From Wukongibacter sp050859025 (GTDB taxonomy: Bacteria > Bacillota > Clostridia > Peptostreptococcales > Caminicellaceae): a stretch of DNA of 64,000 nucleotides. Shown here piece by piece: positions 9,656-19,520 of the stretch; positions within the stretch are counted from its first letter, which is position 1, and every line of letters begins with the position of its first letter. The notes below the pieces were generated by a model that was not told the origin of the DNA, searched no databases, and saw only the letters and a list, made by a program, of their open reading frames with translations. The stretch is from positions 4,464,001-4,528,000 of the forward strand of contig NZ_CP138200.1 in the NCBI RefSeq assembly GCF_050859025.1, read 5' to 3'. The translations under genes and the position numbers were made by a program.

Positions 9656-10885
9656 ATGAGTCTAGATTCAATCAAAAAACAAGATCCTGAGATTTATGAA
9701 GGCATAAAACTAGAAATGGGGAGGCAATTAAGCAAGATTGAAATGATAGCTTCAGAAAATTTTACAAGTAAAGCTGTCATGGAAGCTATGGGTTCATGGT
9801 TAACTAATAAATATGCTGAAGGCTACCCGAGTAAAAGATACTATGGTGGCTGCGAGTATGTAGATATTGCTGAGAATTTAGCCCGTGAAAGAATGCTTGA
9901 ATTGTTTGGCGGTGACCACGCTAATGTACAGCCCCACTCTGGTTCACAGGCAAACATGGCTGTGTATTTTTCAGTATTGAATCCGGGAGATAAGGTACTA
10001 GGTATGGACCTATCTCATGGAGGTCATTTAACCCACGGAAGCCCTGTTAATTTTTCTGGTAAGCTTTATGAATTTGTTTCCTATGGTGTAAATGATGAAG
10101 GCTTTATTGATTATAATGAAGTAAGAGAAATAGCTTTAAAGGAAAAACCTAAAATGATAGTTGCTGGCGCAAGTGCTTATGGTAGAATAATTGATTTTAA
10201 GAGATTTAGGGAAATATGTGATGAGATCGGGGCTTATCTAATGGTAGATATGGCTCATATTGCTGGTCTAGTTGCTGCTGACTTACATCCAAACCCAGTA
10301 CCATATGCTGACTTTGTTACTACTACTACCCATAAGACCCTAAGAGGCCCAAGGGGAGGAGCAATCATATGTAAATCAGAACATGCTAAGGCTGTAGATA
10401 AGAGTATTTTCCCTGGAATTCAAGGCGGCCCGCTTATGCACATTATTGCAGCAAAGGCTGTTTGTTTCAAAGAAGCAATGGGTGAAGATTTTAAAGAGTA
10501 TCAAGGAAATGTTATAGAGAATGCTAAAACCCTCGCTAATGCTCTTATAGAAAGAAGTTTTGAAATAGTATCCGGTGGAACGGATAACCATTTACTCTTA
10601 ATAGACCTTAGAAATAAAAATATAACTGGTAAAGAAGCTGAACATCTTTTAGATGAAATCGGAATAACCGTTAATAAGAATACAGTTCCAAAGGAAACTG
10701 AAAGTCCTTTTGTAACTAGTGGTATAAGAGTTGGTACTCCAGCTACTACTACTAGAGGATTTGGTAAGGAAGAAATGATAGAAATTGCTGATATTATTAG
10801 CTGGACTATAGATAATAGATATGATGATTTAACTCCTGCTAAGGAACGTGTTAAAGCTCTTTGTGATAAGTTTCCATTGTATTAA
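9656..10885 (+). CDS. glyA: Serine hydroxymethyltransferase
   Basis: 409 aa. GlyA is the PLP enzyme that interconverts serine plus tetrahydrofolate with glycine plus 5,10-methylene-THF in the cytoplasm. Visible motifs are IEMIASENF near the N-terminus, NKYAEGYPSKRYYGGCE, QPHSGSQANMAVY, the PLP site TTTTHKTLRGPRGG with Lys near residue 225, and SGIRVGTPATTTRGF. The length is normal for the family. The ATG follows AAGGGGAG by a suitable spacer. The gene stands alone, with the ger operon upstream on the same strand and an insertion sequence starting about 40 bp after the stop. Confidence 0.97.
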   Translation: MSLDSIKKQDPEIYEGIKLEMGRQLSKIEMIASENFTSKAVMEAMGSWLTNKYAEGYPSKRYYGGCEYVDIAENLARERMLELFGGDHANVQPHSGSQANMAVYFSVLNPGDKVLGMDLSHGGHLTHGSPVNFSGKLYEFVSYGVNDEGFIDYNEVREIALKEKPKMIVAGASAYGRIIDFKRFREICDEIGAYLMVDMAHIAGLVAADLHPNPVPYADFVTTTTHKTLRGPRGGAIICKSEHAKAVDKSIFPGIQGGPLMHIIAAKAVCFKEAMGEDFKEYQGNVIENAKTLANALIERSFEIVSGGTDNHLLLIDLRNKNITGKEAEHLLDEIGITVNKNTVPKETESPFVTSGIRVGTPATTTRGFGKEEMIEIADIISWTIDNRYDDLTPAKERVKALCDKFPLY

Positions 10886-11014
10886 GAAGTGGTAAAACTA
10901 AAATAGCTTAGAAATTTAAAACAAATGCCCCTAACTATAGTGAACATGCCCCTGTCAAGTAGACAGTGAAAATAATATAAACTTACGCTAATCAAATATT
11001 GGTTAGCGTTCTTT

Positions 11015-11935
11015 TTATGCAGCTAATAATTGTTTACGATATTCGATTGGGGTCATGCTCTTCAATCGCTTCTGGTATCGTCGGTTATTATAAAAGTATA
11101 TATATTTATCAATAGATTGTTCTAATTCTTCATATGTATCAAATTTATTTAAGTGATACATTTCAGATTTTAACATTCCCCAGAAGGCTTCCATTGGGCC
11201 ATTATCAATACAGCGTCCTACACGAGACATACTTTGAGTCATTCCAGCTTTTTCTAACATATTTTTAAACAGTTTTGAGGTGTATTGAAACCCCCTGTCG
11301 CTGTGAAATAGTGGCGTTACATTTGGATGAATTTCATTTGCCCTTTTAAAGGTTTCAAATACCAGTGAGTTATTATTTGACTTTCCAAGCACGTAAGCAA
11401 CGACACTTTTATCTGCCAAATCAATAATTGCACTAAGATAAGCTTTGCTATTTGCACCGTATTTAAACTCAGTCACATCTGTTAACCACTTTTCACCAAA
11501 GTTGTTAGCATTAAATTTGCGATCTAAGATATTTTCGGCTGTCGTTTCAGGTGTCGATTTCACATATTTCTTTTTCTTAGGTCTACAAACTGATTTTAAG
11601 CCAAGGATATCCATTAAGCGATAGATTCTTTTGTGATTTACATGAAAATCAGTCTCACGATTGATGATTATGGTCATTTGCCGATAACCTGGAATTCCAT
11701 CTTGTTCTTCATACTTCTCTTTAATAATTTCAACAAGGTGTTTGTTGAAATTTTCATTTTTGCTTTCATTGCGATTGTTCCACTTGTAGTAGGATGAGCG
11801 TGGGATTTCAATATATGTACATAATTCTGAAATCGAATAACTCTTTGATTTATTTAATTCTTTTATCGTTGTGTAAATCGTTTCATGTCTTACATTACTT
11901 AGGACCGCCTCCTTTCTATCTCTTCTAACTTTTTT
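11015..11935 (-). CDS. IS3-family transposase OrfB (integrase, DDE), made by -1 frameshift from OrfA
   Basis: The catalytic part of the transposase. The frame is open from the OrfA frameshift site near 11930 to the stop at 11015, so OrfB need not begin at the first ATG at 11677. Upstream of that ATG the frame encodes SYSISELCTYIEIPRSSYYKW and GIPGYRQM, the usual HTH_21 start of IS3 OrfB. The rve integrase core shows WLTDVTEFKY (first Asp), FHSDRGFQYTS (second Asp) and GPMEAFWGMLKSEMY (Glu). The end, YIYFYNNRRYQKRLKSMTP, is typical. The heptamer AAAAAAG (11929-11935, minus strand) sits in the zero frame as xxA AAA AAG, exactly the pattern for -1 slippage to an OrfAB fusion. Confidence 0.88.
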   Translation of the reverse strand, partial: KKVRRDRKEAVLSNVRHETIYTTIKELNKSKSYSISELCTYIEIPRSSYYKWNNRNESKNENFNKHLVEIIKEKYEEQDGIPGYRQMTIIINRETDFHVNHKRIYRLMDILGLKSVCRPKKKKYVKSTPETTAENILDRKFNANNFGEKWLTDVTEFKYGANSKAYLSAIIDLADKSVVAYVLGKSNNNSLVFETFKRANEIHPNVTPLFHSDRGFQYTSKLFKNMLEKAGMTQSMSRVGRCIDNGPMEAFWGMLKSEMYHLNKFDTYEELEQSIDKYIYFYNNRRYQKRLKSMTPIEYRKQLLAA

Positions 11936-12582
11936 AGAAAATCTATCTCCATCTGCTGTTTGCGATTTTCTGCTTGTAGCAGCTTATTTTGTGCTCTTAG
12001 TTTTTCAATTTCAGTTAACTCACTTTCTGTTTTGCCCTTACCTCTTCGGTCTTGTAATCCTTCAATCCCGCTTTTTTTATATTTCTTAGTCCAAGTGTAA
12101 ACTTGCTGATAGGATACTTGGAATTTTTCAGCCGTCTTTGCATAGTTACACTCATTATCAATACAATATTCTATAATCTCAATGCGTTCATCGAGTGTTG
12201 TTTTTCTTCCTTTAGTCATGACAATAGCTCCTCCCGTACCTGAAGATTTTAACTGTTCATGACTATTATACTTTAAAACCCAATTCATTATGGTTCTTTT
12301 AGAAGGTATCTTATACTTTTTAGATAGATCAATAAATGAACCTTCTCCATTTAAATATGAATTTATAACTTGTACTTTAAATGAGGCACTATAGTGCTTA
12401 TTTGTAGATTTTGCGCGAAGTCCATCAGCGCCCAATGCTTGGTAATTTTTTACCCAGGCTCTTAAAGTTGTCCAATTAATATCATACATGGATGCAATTG
12501 TTTCGTATGATCCTTCATTATTTAGGTATTTCATAACTGCTCCTAGCTTTAATTCACAAGAAACCTTAGGTTTTCTTCCCAT
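11899..12582 (-). CDS. IS3-family transposase OrfA (helix-turn-helix DNA-binding)
   Basis: 227 aa from the ATG at 12582, which has GAGGAGG upstream; an upstream TTG at 12606 includes the ribosome binding site and is not preferred. The protein contains repeated helix-turn-helix units: an N-terminal SYETIASMYDINWTTLRAWVKNY, a middle SFIDLSKKYKIPSKRTIMNWV and a third NYAKTAEKFQVSYQQVYTWTKKY. The C-terminus is a short leucine-zipper-like coil (EIEKLRAQNKLLQAE). This layout is that of IS150-type OrfA, which binds the element ends. It ends at 11899 after the slippery A6G heptamer. Confidence 0.9.
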   Translation of the reverse strand: MGRKPKVSCELKLGAVMKYLNNEGSYETIASMYDINWTTLRAWVKNYQALGADGLRAKSTNKHYSASFKVQVINSYLNGEGSFIDLSKKYKIPSKRTIMNWVLKYNSHEQLKSSGTGGAIVMTKGRKTTLDERIEIIEYCIDNECNYAKTAEKFQVSYQQVYTWTKKYKKSGIEGLQDRRGKGKTESELTEIEKLRAQNKLLQAENRKQQMEIDFLKKLEEIERRRS

Positions 12583-12669
12583 AGAAAATGCTCCTCCTCG
12601 TAGCAAACAGTTTTATTATTTAAACTGTCCACTACAAGGGGAGCATATCATAGCTTAAGGGCATTTGCT

Positions 12670-14255
12670 TTAATTAAGACTAATAAATCCATCTTTACCA
12701 TTCTTTGAAACCTGGGCTAGACCATTTTTGTATATATATACTCTTTCAAATATACAAGGAACAACTATTTCACCCTTCCTATCAATAACTCCCCACTTTC
12801 CATCTAGTTTAACCTCTGCATATCCATATCTAAATGATTTAGCATCTTCAAATACTAAATTCCCGATTCTTTCTCCATCTTTATTTATATAAAACATCTG
12901 CTTATTCTGAGTTACAGCCATACCTTCTTCTGAAAAACTATATTTTTCACAATCATACTGAGGCTTTATAATTTCTTCACCTTTTATGTTAATAAAACCT
13001 AATTTGTCATTCTCTATTACAGGTACTAAGTTTGTACTACAATAGGAGGGAATCCTATCATATTTTTTACTTATTTTCTCTAAATCTTTTACATCTAACA
13101 AGTATTGTCCTTCATCATCTTCTACAATATAATATCCATTCATCTCCATGATCTGAACAAAGTCATATTGAGGCTCTAAAATCCAATTGCCATTCTTATC
13201 TATGAAACCCTTTTTTCATCTAGAGACACAATAGCTGCCCCATTATAGAATGATTCTGCCTCATCATATTGAAAGGGAATTACTATGTTATTATTTCTAT
13301 CACAATATCCCCACTTATCTTCTTCATTCTTTACGGCTCTCATATCTTCTGATAACTCTAGGTAGTAATAGTTTTTACTTTTTAATAGTTCGTTTCCTTT
13401 TTCATCTAGATATCCTGTAGATGGATTTATATAACCTTCATCCTTATCCTTTTCAAAAAGAATAAAACGATATTCATCATAATCGCCATATCTTACGGGG
13501 CGTATCTTGTTGTATTTAGGTTCAGTAATTCGTATAATCTCCCCATCCTGTATTTTATATATTCCTTCTAAATCTCCATTATGTACAAGTATATACTCTT
13601 TGTCATAGCTTATAGGATAAACATCATCAATATTTGGCTCTACTATCCATTTGCAGTCTTTTTTAATAAATCCCCATTTATCTTCAAGCCTAGCAATTAT
13701 TACTTTATTAAAATTACATAACTCATCATATTTTGCGGGAACAATTAACTCACCTTTTTTGTTGATACATCCATATTTATCTTTTATTCTTATTATTGCA
13801 CCATTCTCTTCAAACTCATACGCATCATCGTAAACAAAGTCAATTACTTCTTCTCCTCGTAAATTCACATATCCCCATTTTTCACCCCTACGTACTGGGG
13901 CTAGTCCCTCAGAGAAACCAGAGGACCCTTCACCTCTAATATTCATCCAATCTCTAGTGTCATCATATATAATAGGGACAATGATTTCACCTTTTTCATT
14001 TATGTATCCATATTTAATCCCATATCCCATTTCTTTCTGAACGGCCATTATTCCATCAAAAAAATGAGGATGCATTATTGTAAACTGTGGTTCTAACAAG
14101 TATTCTATTTTTTCTATTTCATTTTTCATATTTGTGTTTACACTTATCTCTTCTTTTCTTACATCGGTTATATGTACATTGTCATCAATACTATTACATC
14201 CTATTAACAGGATTAATATTAAGATAATACTAGATAGGACCTTTAGTTTAGCCAT
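12670..14255 (-). pseudogene. WG-repeat lipoprotein, broken by a single frameshift in an A-tract
   Basis: Two adjacent reading frames (14255-13200, 351 aa; and 13149-12670) are one gene. The first begins with a lipoprotein signal (ILILILLIGC) after an AAAGGAG site and carries WG (KWG) repeats such as YGYINEKGEIIVP, WGYVNLRGEEV and WGYCDRNNNIVIP. It ends prematurely at SLDEKRVS. The +1 frame across the same bases reads KKGFIDKNGNWILEPQYDF and runs directly into the second ORF, which holds further repeats (LGFINIKGEEIIKP, WGVIDRKGEIVVP). The break is at a six-A tract (T6 at 13211-13216 on the plus strand); seven As would restore a protein of about 528 aa. WG proteins are surface or secreted repeat proteins of unclear function. 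It may be a true mutation, phase variation or a sequencing error. Confidence 0.85.
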
Positions 14256-14391
14256 TATTGTTATCTCCTTTATTATTGTAGAAACTAGAATATCATCTAT
14301 AGTTTATCATAGTATTATGGAAAAATATGAATCAGGAGTCAAAATTAAAGAAATATTAAGAGAACCATCTAGGGTTCTCTTGTTAGTTATG

Positions 14392-14730
14392 CTATATAGA
14401 TTTTTTCATTAAAGCCACAAGTACCTTTTCAGGCGTTGCAGGCAGTTCTCTTATCCTAACACCACAAGCATTATAAATAGCATCTATAATAGCAGTATCT
14501 TTAGGGGCTAAATCCAAGAAATACTTGAATGACATATCATAACGTGATTGTTCTACAACATCTTTATCTGATAGCTCCTTCATAACTTTCAATAACAAGT
14601 ATTTAAACATCATAATTGGTTCTTTGGCACCTTGACCTTGGTCAAGACTGTAATTACAAAGCAACTCAAAATCCTTTTTGAACGCAAATAAATAAAAAAC
14701 ATTACCGTGAATTTTTCATGGTATTTTCAG
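14392..14730 (-). pseudogene. Chimeric remnant: transposase N-terminus joined to the C-terminal tail of a molybdenum hydroxylase
   Basis: A 90-codon frame (14664-14392) made of two unrelated pieces. The first part (FKYLLLKVMKELSDKDVV and YDMSFKYFLDLAPKD) matches the N-terminal domain of IS1182/IS5-like transposases, and the frame continues upstream of 14664 without a good start. The second part (AIIDAIYNACGVRIRELP, then ATPEKVLVALMKKSI) is the extreme C-terminus of a xanthine dehydrogenase-type Mo subunit. Bases 14435-14495 are identical to 17251-17311 inside the xdhA gene of this window (61 bp), but the last residues differ. This looks like an IS-mediated deletion that fused a transposase to the tail of a former xdhA paralogue. 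No function is expected. Confidence 0.8.
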
Positions 14731-14775
14731 TGGCCTCTTAAAATTGGGGAGTTATTATTTATAAAGTGTCATAAC

Positions 14776-15240
14776 TTAGGTTATTGTTAATTGACCATCT
14801 AGCCTAATAGCAATGGTGGCTACAGATGTTTCTGAGCTATCAGTTAGAGAAAATTTGTCTATTTCACCTCTAGCTATTTTCAAAGATATATTGTTATTAT
14901 ATGACTCATTTTTTTCATTAATATTTTCGAATTTAAATTTAATTATTCTTTTAATCCTTCCTTCTCTTGCTGTTAATCTATTAATACCATCAATATCCGT
15001 GAAGTCAACTCTGCATCTTATGGGAATTTCAGCAATTATCTTGTTTCCCTTTTTATCTATAATAATACTACTATTGTAAATATTTAAACCCATTTCCCTA
15101 ATATTACTAATTTTTCTGAAAAAATGTATATTTATTCTTTCATAAATACGTATTTTTTTATTGAAATGATTTGTACTAAACGGTAGAATCCCAGGTATTT
15201 TAATATAATTCCCACATATTTCAATATTATTTCTAACCAA
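14776..15240 (-). CDS. Hypothetical protein
   Basis: 154 aa if translation starts at the TTG at 15240, which has AAAGGAGGT six bases upstream; the longer ATG frame from 15264 would contain this ribosome binding site. I do not recognise the family. The protein has no signal peptide or membrane segment, is rich in Ile, Asn and Lys, and looks mainly beta (alternating hydrophobics such as KIRIYERINIHFF and KIIAEIPIRCRVDF). It lies between a decayed chimera and a DUF11 surface protein, all on the minus strand, in a stretch that seems to be accessory DNA. Confidence 0.6.
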   Translation of the reverse strand: MVRNNIEICGNYIKIPGILPFSTNHFNKKIRIYERINIHFFRKISNIREMGLNIYNSSIIIDKKGNKIIAEIPIRCRVDFTDIDGINRLTAREGRIKRIIKFKFENINEKNESYNNNISLKIARGEIDKFSLTDSSETSVATIAIRLDGQLTIT

Positions 15241-15438
15241 ATTTCTACCTCCTTTTAGATTCATTATACTAATTTATATTTTCTCTTACCTCAGTTTATA
15301 CATTAGTTGATTCACTTTGTAAGATATTTAGGAGACATTAGAATTGTCCACTTAAGCTCCGATGTTTAGTTCTAACAAACGTAATAGGACCTATTCTGCT
15401 TTTTCAGAATAGATCCATTTGCTATCTCTAGAAATATT

Positions 15439-16830
15439 TTAACAAGGATTCAGACATTCAGCGCTTCCACTTATCTGTATACTTGCAGTAGTTGGAACAT
15501 TATCTATTCCTAATAAAATCTGTTGGTCCATATTGAGGAAAACAACATCTGTTAGTATATTAAGAATTTCTACTGCCATAGTGAATGCTGTTGTTGATAC
15601 AATCCTAATACTGATGTTCTTAGTTACAGAACCACCTAGTGGAACAGTTAAATTCTCGCAAGTAATAATTATCGTTCTGTTTGTAATATCTGTATTTACA
15701 GGAACCGGAGTCAAGTCATCTGAAAATAATGCGGTACATCCGTCAAAGCTTGTAAATTGAATTGTTACTCCAACTGGGACAATAAGTGTATCCTCTATAG
15801 TCACTTGTGTTTCCGGTGAATTTCCTACATTAATTACTCGTATCCTGAAGTCGAATGTATCTAAGCCAGTCGATGTACAGCACTTTTCTCCCATTAGTCT
15901 TACTGCCTCTATCTCCAAGCTACACGAATCTGAAGCTTCAACCCCTTCCTCGGATTCTACTGTGGCAGTATTGGAAATCAAGTAAGTGCCTGGAGACAAA
16001 ATGCTGGTTATTGGTATTCTATAGGTGATAGGAATAGCATCACCTGGGCTTAAGGAACCAAGATTTCCAGAGATAATGATTAAACCTGGAGTAGATGTAT
16101 TCACGTTTAATGTTGGAGGCTCTACTGTAATAGTGCCTATAGTTATATTTGTTGAATCATAGGTTACACGGTCATTGTATAGTATATTGTTTAATGTGAT
16201 ATTTCCTATATTATTAACTAAAACTGAATATTCTAAAAATACTTCTCCATTTTCTATAACTTTTGTACAGTCCTTTACAACCAGTAATCTTCCTATATCT
16301 GGACACCTAGGAACCAGATAGCAATTTTCAGGATCGCAGTTGAAATCTAGGATACTTGTTCCTGCTTTTATTGAGATCGGCTTTATCCCCACAGGAAAGT
16401 TACCTGAAATTGATAAACGATACACTGCGCATACACCTGTATCATATCTATCATCGGTTGTGATTTTTAAAAACACAAATCCTTGAGGAGCAGTACCAAA
16501 AACGGGATCGTTTTTATTCAGTTCAAAATCAATAGGTGTAAATGTTCCACAACCATCTATTTTTTCTTCAACAGATAGTAAATTACCATGGAGAGTTTCA
16601 CAAACGGGTATGGCTATACTACTAACACCTCTAGTCTGTTGTGTACAGTCGGTTATAATTTTATATGTCCAGTAAGATATTTTATCTATACTGTCATAGC
16701 AGGGGTTATTAACAACACTACCATCAGGTAATCTTTGACAAAGTGGTTGCGAAACAGTTATTCCACTTTGGGAACAACAGCATATATTTTCATAGGGTAC
16801 ACAAGTACAAGGAGTACAAGGGTCCGCCAT
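15439..16830 (-). CDS. Cys-rich protein with DUF11-type repeats, possible spore or cell surface protein
   Basis: 463 aa with no signal peptide or membrane anchor. The N-terminus is cysteine-rich (MADPCTPCTCVPYENICCC). The middle and C-terminal parts contain two DUF11-like beta-sandwich units: one near residues 190-310 (EYSVLVNNIGNITLNNILYND then SNTATVESEEG) and one near residues 315-420 (FRIRVINVGNSPETQVTIEDT). Such proteins are common in spore-forming Firmicutes, and some are spore coat or exosporium components; that role here is inference. The ATG follows AAAGGATGTG. It is monocistronic as far as can be seen. Confidence 0.75.
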   Translation of the reverse strand: MADPCTPCTCVPYENICCCSQSGITVSQPLCQRLPDGSVVNNPCYDSIDKISYWTYKIITDCTQQTRGVSSIAIPVCETLHGNLLSVEEKIDGCGTFTPIDFELNKNDPVFGTAPQGFVFLKITTDDRYDTGVCAVYRLSISGNFPVGIKPISIKAGTSILDFNCDPENCYLVPRCPDIGRLLVVKDCTKVIENGEVFLEYSVLVNNIGNITLNNILYNDRVTYDSTNITIGTITVEPPTLNVNTSTPGLIIISGNLGSLSPGDAIPITYRIPITSILSPGTYLISNTATVESEEGVEASDSCSLEIEAVRLMGEKCCTSTGLDTFDFRIRVINVGNSPETQVTIEDTLIVPVGVTIQFTSFDGCTALFSDDLTPVPVNTDITNRTIIITCENLTVPLGGSVTKNISIRIVSTTAFTMAVEILNILTDVVFLNMDQQILLGIDNVPTTASIQISGSAECLNPC

Positions 16831-17079
16831 ATGTTACACATCCTTTCATGATCTGCATTCTCAAAGAAGAAGATATCTCCTTCTTTACTACATATTATGA
16901 TGTTTTTGTATTTTGTTGCAAATCAATTCAAAGCAAAAAATTTATTTATGACATATGCAGTATGAAGGCTTAACCCTTTATAAGAAACAAAAAAGTTATA
17001 GAATCAGAAACATAGGACTTAAAAATATAATTAATCATTATCTATAATATAAAACAGTTTATGCATACTTTTATTTGTC

Positions 17080-17106
17080 AAAATAAAAGCCATCAAGTTT
17101 TGATGG
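17080..17106 (-). terminator. Intrinsic terminator after the molybdenum hydroxylase operon
   Basis: On the minus strand CCATCAA and TTGATGG (17106-17100 and 17096-17090) form a perfect 7-bp stem with a 3-base loop, followed by a U-rich run (complement of 17080-17088). It lies about 90 bp after the stop of the Mo subunit gene. Confidence 0.75.
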
Positions 17107-17192
17107 TAGCTTAACTTGCTGGCTATGGAGTCAATCCCCATGTCATATTTTACTTTTCTACTATCAACTATGAGTTTCTGTCAATATTTATA

Positions 17193-19520
17193 CTACGACT
17201 CATTAACCCTCTTAGAATCTTCCAGCAATTTCATTAATATTTTCTCTGGTGTTGCAGGCAGTTCTCTTATCCTAACACCACAAGCATTATAAATAGCATC
17301 TATAATAGCAGGTGCTACGGTATTAATAACCACCTCCCCAATAGATTTTGCACCATATGGCCCTGTCTCATCATATCCCTTTGCAAGTTCTACTCGTATA
17401 TTTCCAGTATCTTTTCTTGTAGGGATTTTATATTCCATAAATGAGTCTGATATCAGTCTTCCCCCAATTGAGTATTTTACTTCCTCAAATAGTGCTAAAC
17501 CTATTCCCTGTGAAATACCTCCTTCAGCCTGTATTCTTGCAAGCTTTGGATTAATAGGTGTGCCGCAATCCACTACTCCAGTAAAGTCTATAACCTCTAC
17601 CTTTCCTGTTTCAGTGTCTACCTCTACCTCTGCGAATCCAGCCATATAGGGAGGTGCTGCCTTTTTAGGAACAAACGATCCCGTTGCTGACAGCTGTGTG
17701 TGAATCATATTATAGGTTATCTTTTTTGAGAAGTCCTTTAGACTAATAAAATCTTCATTGTCTAATCTTATAATATTTCTACCATCAAAGTTAATGTTTC
17801 CTTTATCAGTTTTAAAATATCTTGCTCCATACTCTAAAATAAGCTTTTTCATATTCTCAACTGCATCAATTACAGCATTTCCCGTTGTATAGGTTGTACT
17901 TGAAGCATAGGCTCCACTGTCAAAGGGAGTAACATCGGTATCGGAAGAGTATATAACAATCTGCTCCATATCAACCCCTAAAGCCTCTGCTGCTATTTGT
18001 GACAATATTGTATCACTGCCAGTCCCTAAGTCTGTTGACCCTGTAAGCAGGGTAAAAAATCCATCGTCATTTAGCTTTAAAATAACAGATGCCATATCTA
18101 TATTAGGAAGACCAGAGCCCTGTTGTGCTATAGCCATACCTGCACCCCTTACCTTATTTCTACTAATCCTTCTGTTAGAATATTTTTCATCCCATTTGAA
18201 GATTTCCTTACCTCTATCTACACAAAATTCTAGTTGACAGCTATTTATTGGTATCGGCTCATCACTAGCTCCCTTTGTGGTCATATTATATAATGGTGTC
18301 GTTTCCCCTTTTCTAATCATATTTATCTCTCTTATCTTAACTGGATCTATATTAAGCTCCCTAGCAAGCTCATTTACCGCCGATTCCAAAGCAAAGGTTC
18401 CCTGTGTAACTCCAAATCCTCTTAGGGCCCCACCGGGTACATGATTTGTATAAACTGCCTTTCCATCAAATCTACAGGCATCTACCTTGTTGTAGAGAGT
18501 TAGAACCTTTTTTCCTGCTGCTCCAAAGGTCGTTTGGGCATGTTCTCCATAAGCTCCTGTATCCGATAGACCCTGCATGTCTATTACCTTTATCTCACCA
18601 TTCTTATTTGCACCAATTGTTACGTCAAATTTCATGGCATGTCTTGAGGTTGTGCCTCTAAAAACTTCTCTTCGATTATAGACAATTTTTGCTGATTTTC
18701 CTGTTTTTAAAGTGACCAGTGCAGGATAGAACTCCGATTGAGCAGTCTGTTTTGCTCCAAAGCCACCTCCAATCCGCGGTTTTATCACCCTTATTTTACT
18801 CGCAGGAAGATCAAGGGCATTAGACAGTATTCGCCTTACATGGAAGGGTATCTGTGTCGATGAAACTACTATCAGTCTTCCAGCTGTATCTAAATAGGTA
18901 TAGGTTCTCTGACTTTCCATCATGGCTTGGGCCTGTGCCTGAGTTCTATATGTTTTCTTAACAGTCACTTCACAATCCTTCAGTGAAGCTTCAATATCAC
19001 CTAAGGCAAAGCTCACTTTACATGCTATATTTTTATCCTTTTCAAAGCCAACGTTTATATTGGTAAATATATCATCCTCAGGATGTACAATACTTTCATC
19101 TTCCTGTGATTTTTCAAAATCAAGAACGGGCTTTAGGACTTCGTATTCAACCTTTATTAGTCTCATAGCTTTATTTGCTATTTTTTCATCTATAGCTGCT
19201 ATTATTGCTACATCATCTCCAACATGTCTGACATATTCATCTAATAGAAACTTGTCATATGCCGATAGTTCTGGATAACATTGCCCAGCCCTTGTAAAGG
19301 GCTTTCTTATTACATTTTTATATGTAAATATACACTCTACTCCTCTAATCTTCTCTGCAATAGATGTATCTATACTCTTAATTCTTGCAAAGGCATGGGG
19401 ACTTCTTAAAACCTTTACAATTAATGCATCCTTTGGAGCTAAATCATCGGTATAAGCAGGTTTACCCTTTACTAGACTCATCCCATCGATTTTTGATATA
19501 GAATTATTTACAACCTTCAT
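17193..19520 (-). CDS. xdhA: Molybdenum hydroxylase (xanthine dehydrogenase-type), molybdopterin-binding subunit
   Basis: 775 aa. The catalytic subunit of a three-subunit xanthine oxidase-family enzyme, here most likely a purine hydroxylase given the adjacent permease. The small N-terminal domain includes KGKPAYTDDL and the substrate-pocket region; cofactor motifs are IGGGFGAKQ, GALRGFGVTQ, GSTDLGTGSDT and the C-terminal ETGPYGAKSIGEV, whose Glu is the catalytic base in this family. Length is normal. It overlaps the FeS subunit gene by 17 bp and ends the operon permease-FAD-FeS-Mo. Bases 17251-17311 are repeated exactly at 14435-14495. Substrate (xanthine, hypoxanthine or other purine) cannot be fixed from sequence. 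Confidence 0.92.
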   Translation of the reverse strand: MKVVNNSISKIDGMSLVKGKPAYTDDLAPKDALIVKVLRSPHAFARIKSIDTSIAEKIRGVECIFTYKNVIRKPFTRAGQCYPELSAYDKFLLDEYVRHVGDDVAIIAAIDEKIANKAMRLIKVEYEVLKPVLDFEKSQEDESIVHPEDDIFTNINVGFEKDKNIACKVSFALGDIEASLKDCEVTVKKTYRTQAQAQAMMESQRTYTYLDTAGRLIVVSSTQIPFHVRRILSNALDLPASKIRVIKPRIGGGFGAKQTAQSEFYPALVTLKTGKSAKIVYNRREVFRGTTSRHAMKFDVTIGANKNGEIKVIDMQGLSDTGAYGEHAQTTFGAAGKKVLTLYNKVDACRFDGKAVYTNHVPGGALRGFGVTQGTFALESAVNELARELNIDPVKIREINMIRKGETTPLYNMTTKGASDEPIPINSCQLEFCVDRGKEIFKWDEKYSNRRISRNKVRGAGMAIAQQGSGLPNIDMASVILKLNDDGFFTLLTGSTDLGTGSDTILSQIAAEALGVDMEQIVIYSSDTDVTPFDSGAYASSTTYTTGNAVIDAVENMKKLILEYGARYFKTDKGNINFDGRNIIRLDNEDFISLKDFSKKITYNMIHTQLSATGSFVPKKAAPPYMAGFAEVEVDTETGKVEVIDFTGVVDCGTPINPKLARIQAEGGISQGIGLALFEEVKYSIGGRLISDSFMEYKIPTRKDTGNIRVELAKGYDETGPYGAKSIGEVVINTVAPAIIDAIYNACGVRIRELPATPEKILMKLLEDSKRVNES

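Larger units (their letters stand above)
10926..12663 (-). mobile_element. IS3-family (IS150-type) insertion sequence, apparently intact
   Basis: About 1.7 kb element inserted between glyA and the WG-repeat gene. The two ends are imperfect inverted repeats: reading inward from the left, aaatgccccta-actatag and later tagacag; reading inward from the right on the other strand, aaatgcccttaagctatg and then gtggacag. An inner pair of TGCCCC/TGCTCCCC repeats makes the exact termini uncertain (10926 or 10947 on the left, 12663 or 12645 on the right). I could not identify a clean 3-bp target duplication. It carries overlapping orfA and orfB with a programmed frameshift signal, so it may be active. 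Confidence 0.85.

Noticed and set aside
13200..14255. Two separate WG-repeat genes
   Set aside because: The protein similarity continues without a gap across the frame change at the A-tract, so a single broken gene explains both.
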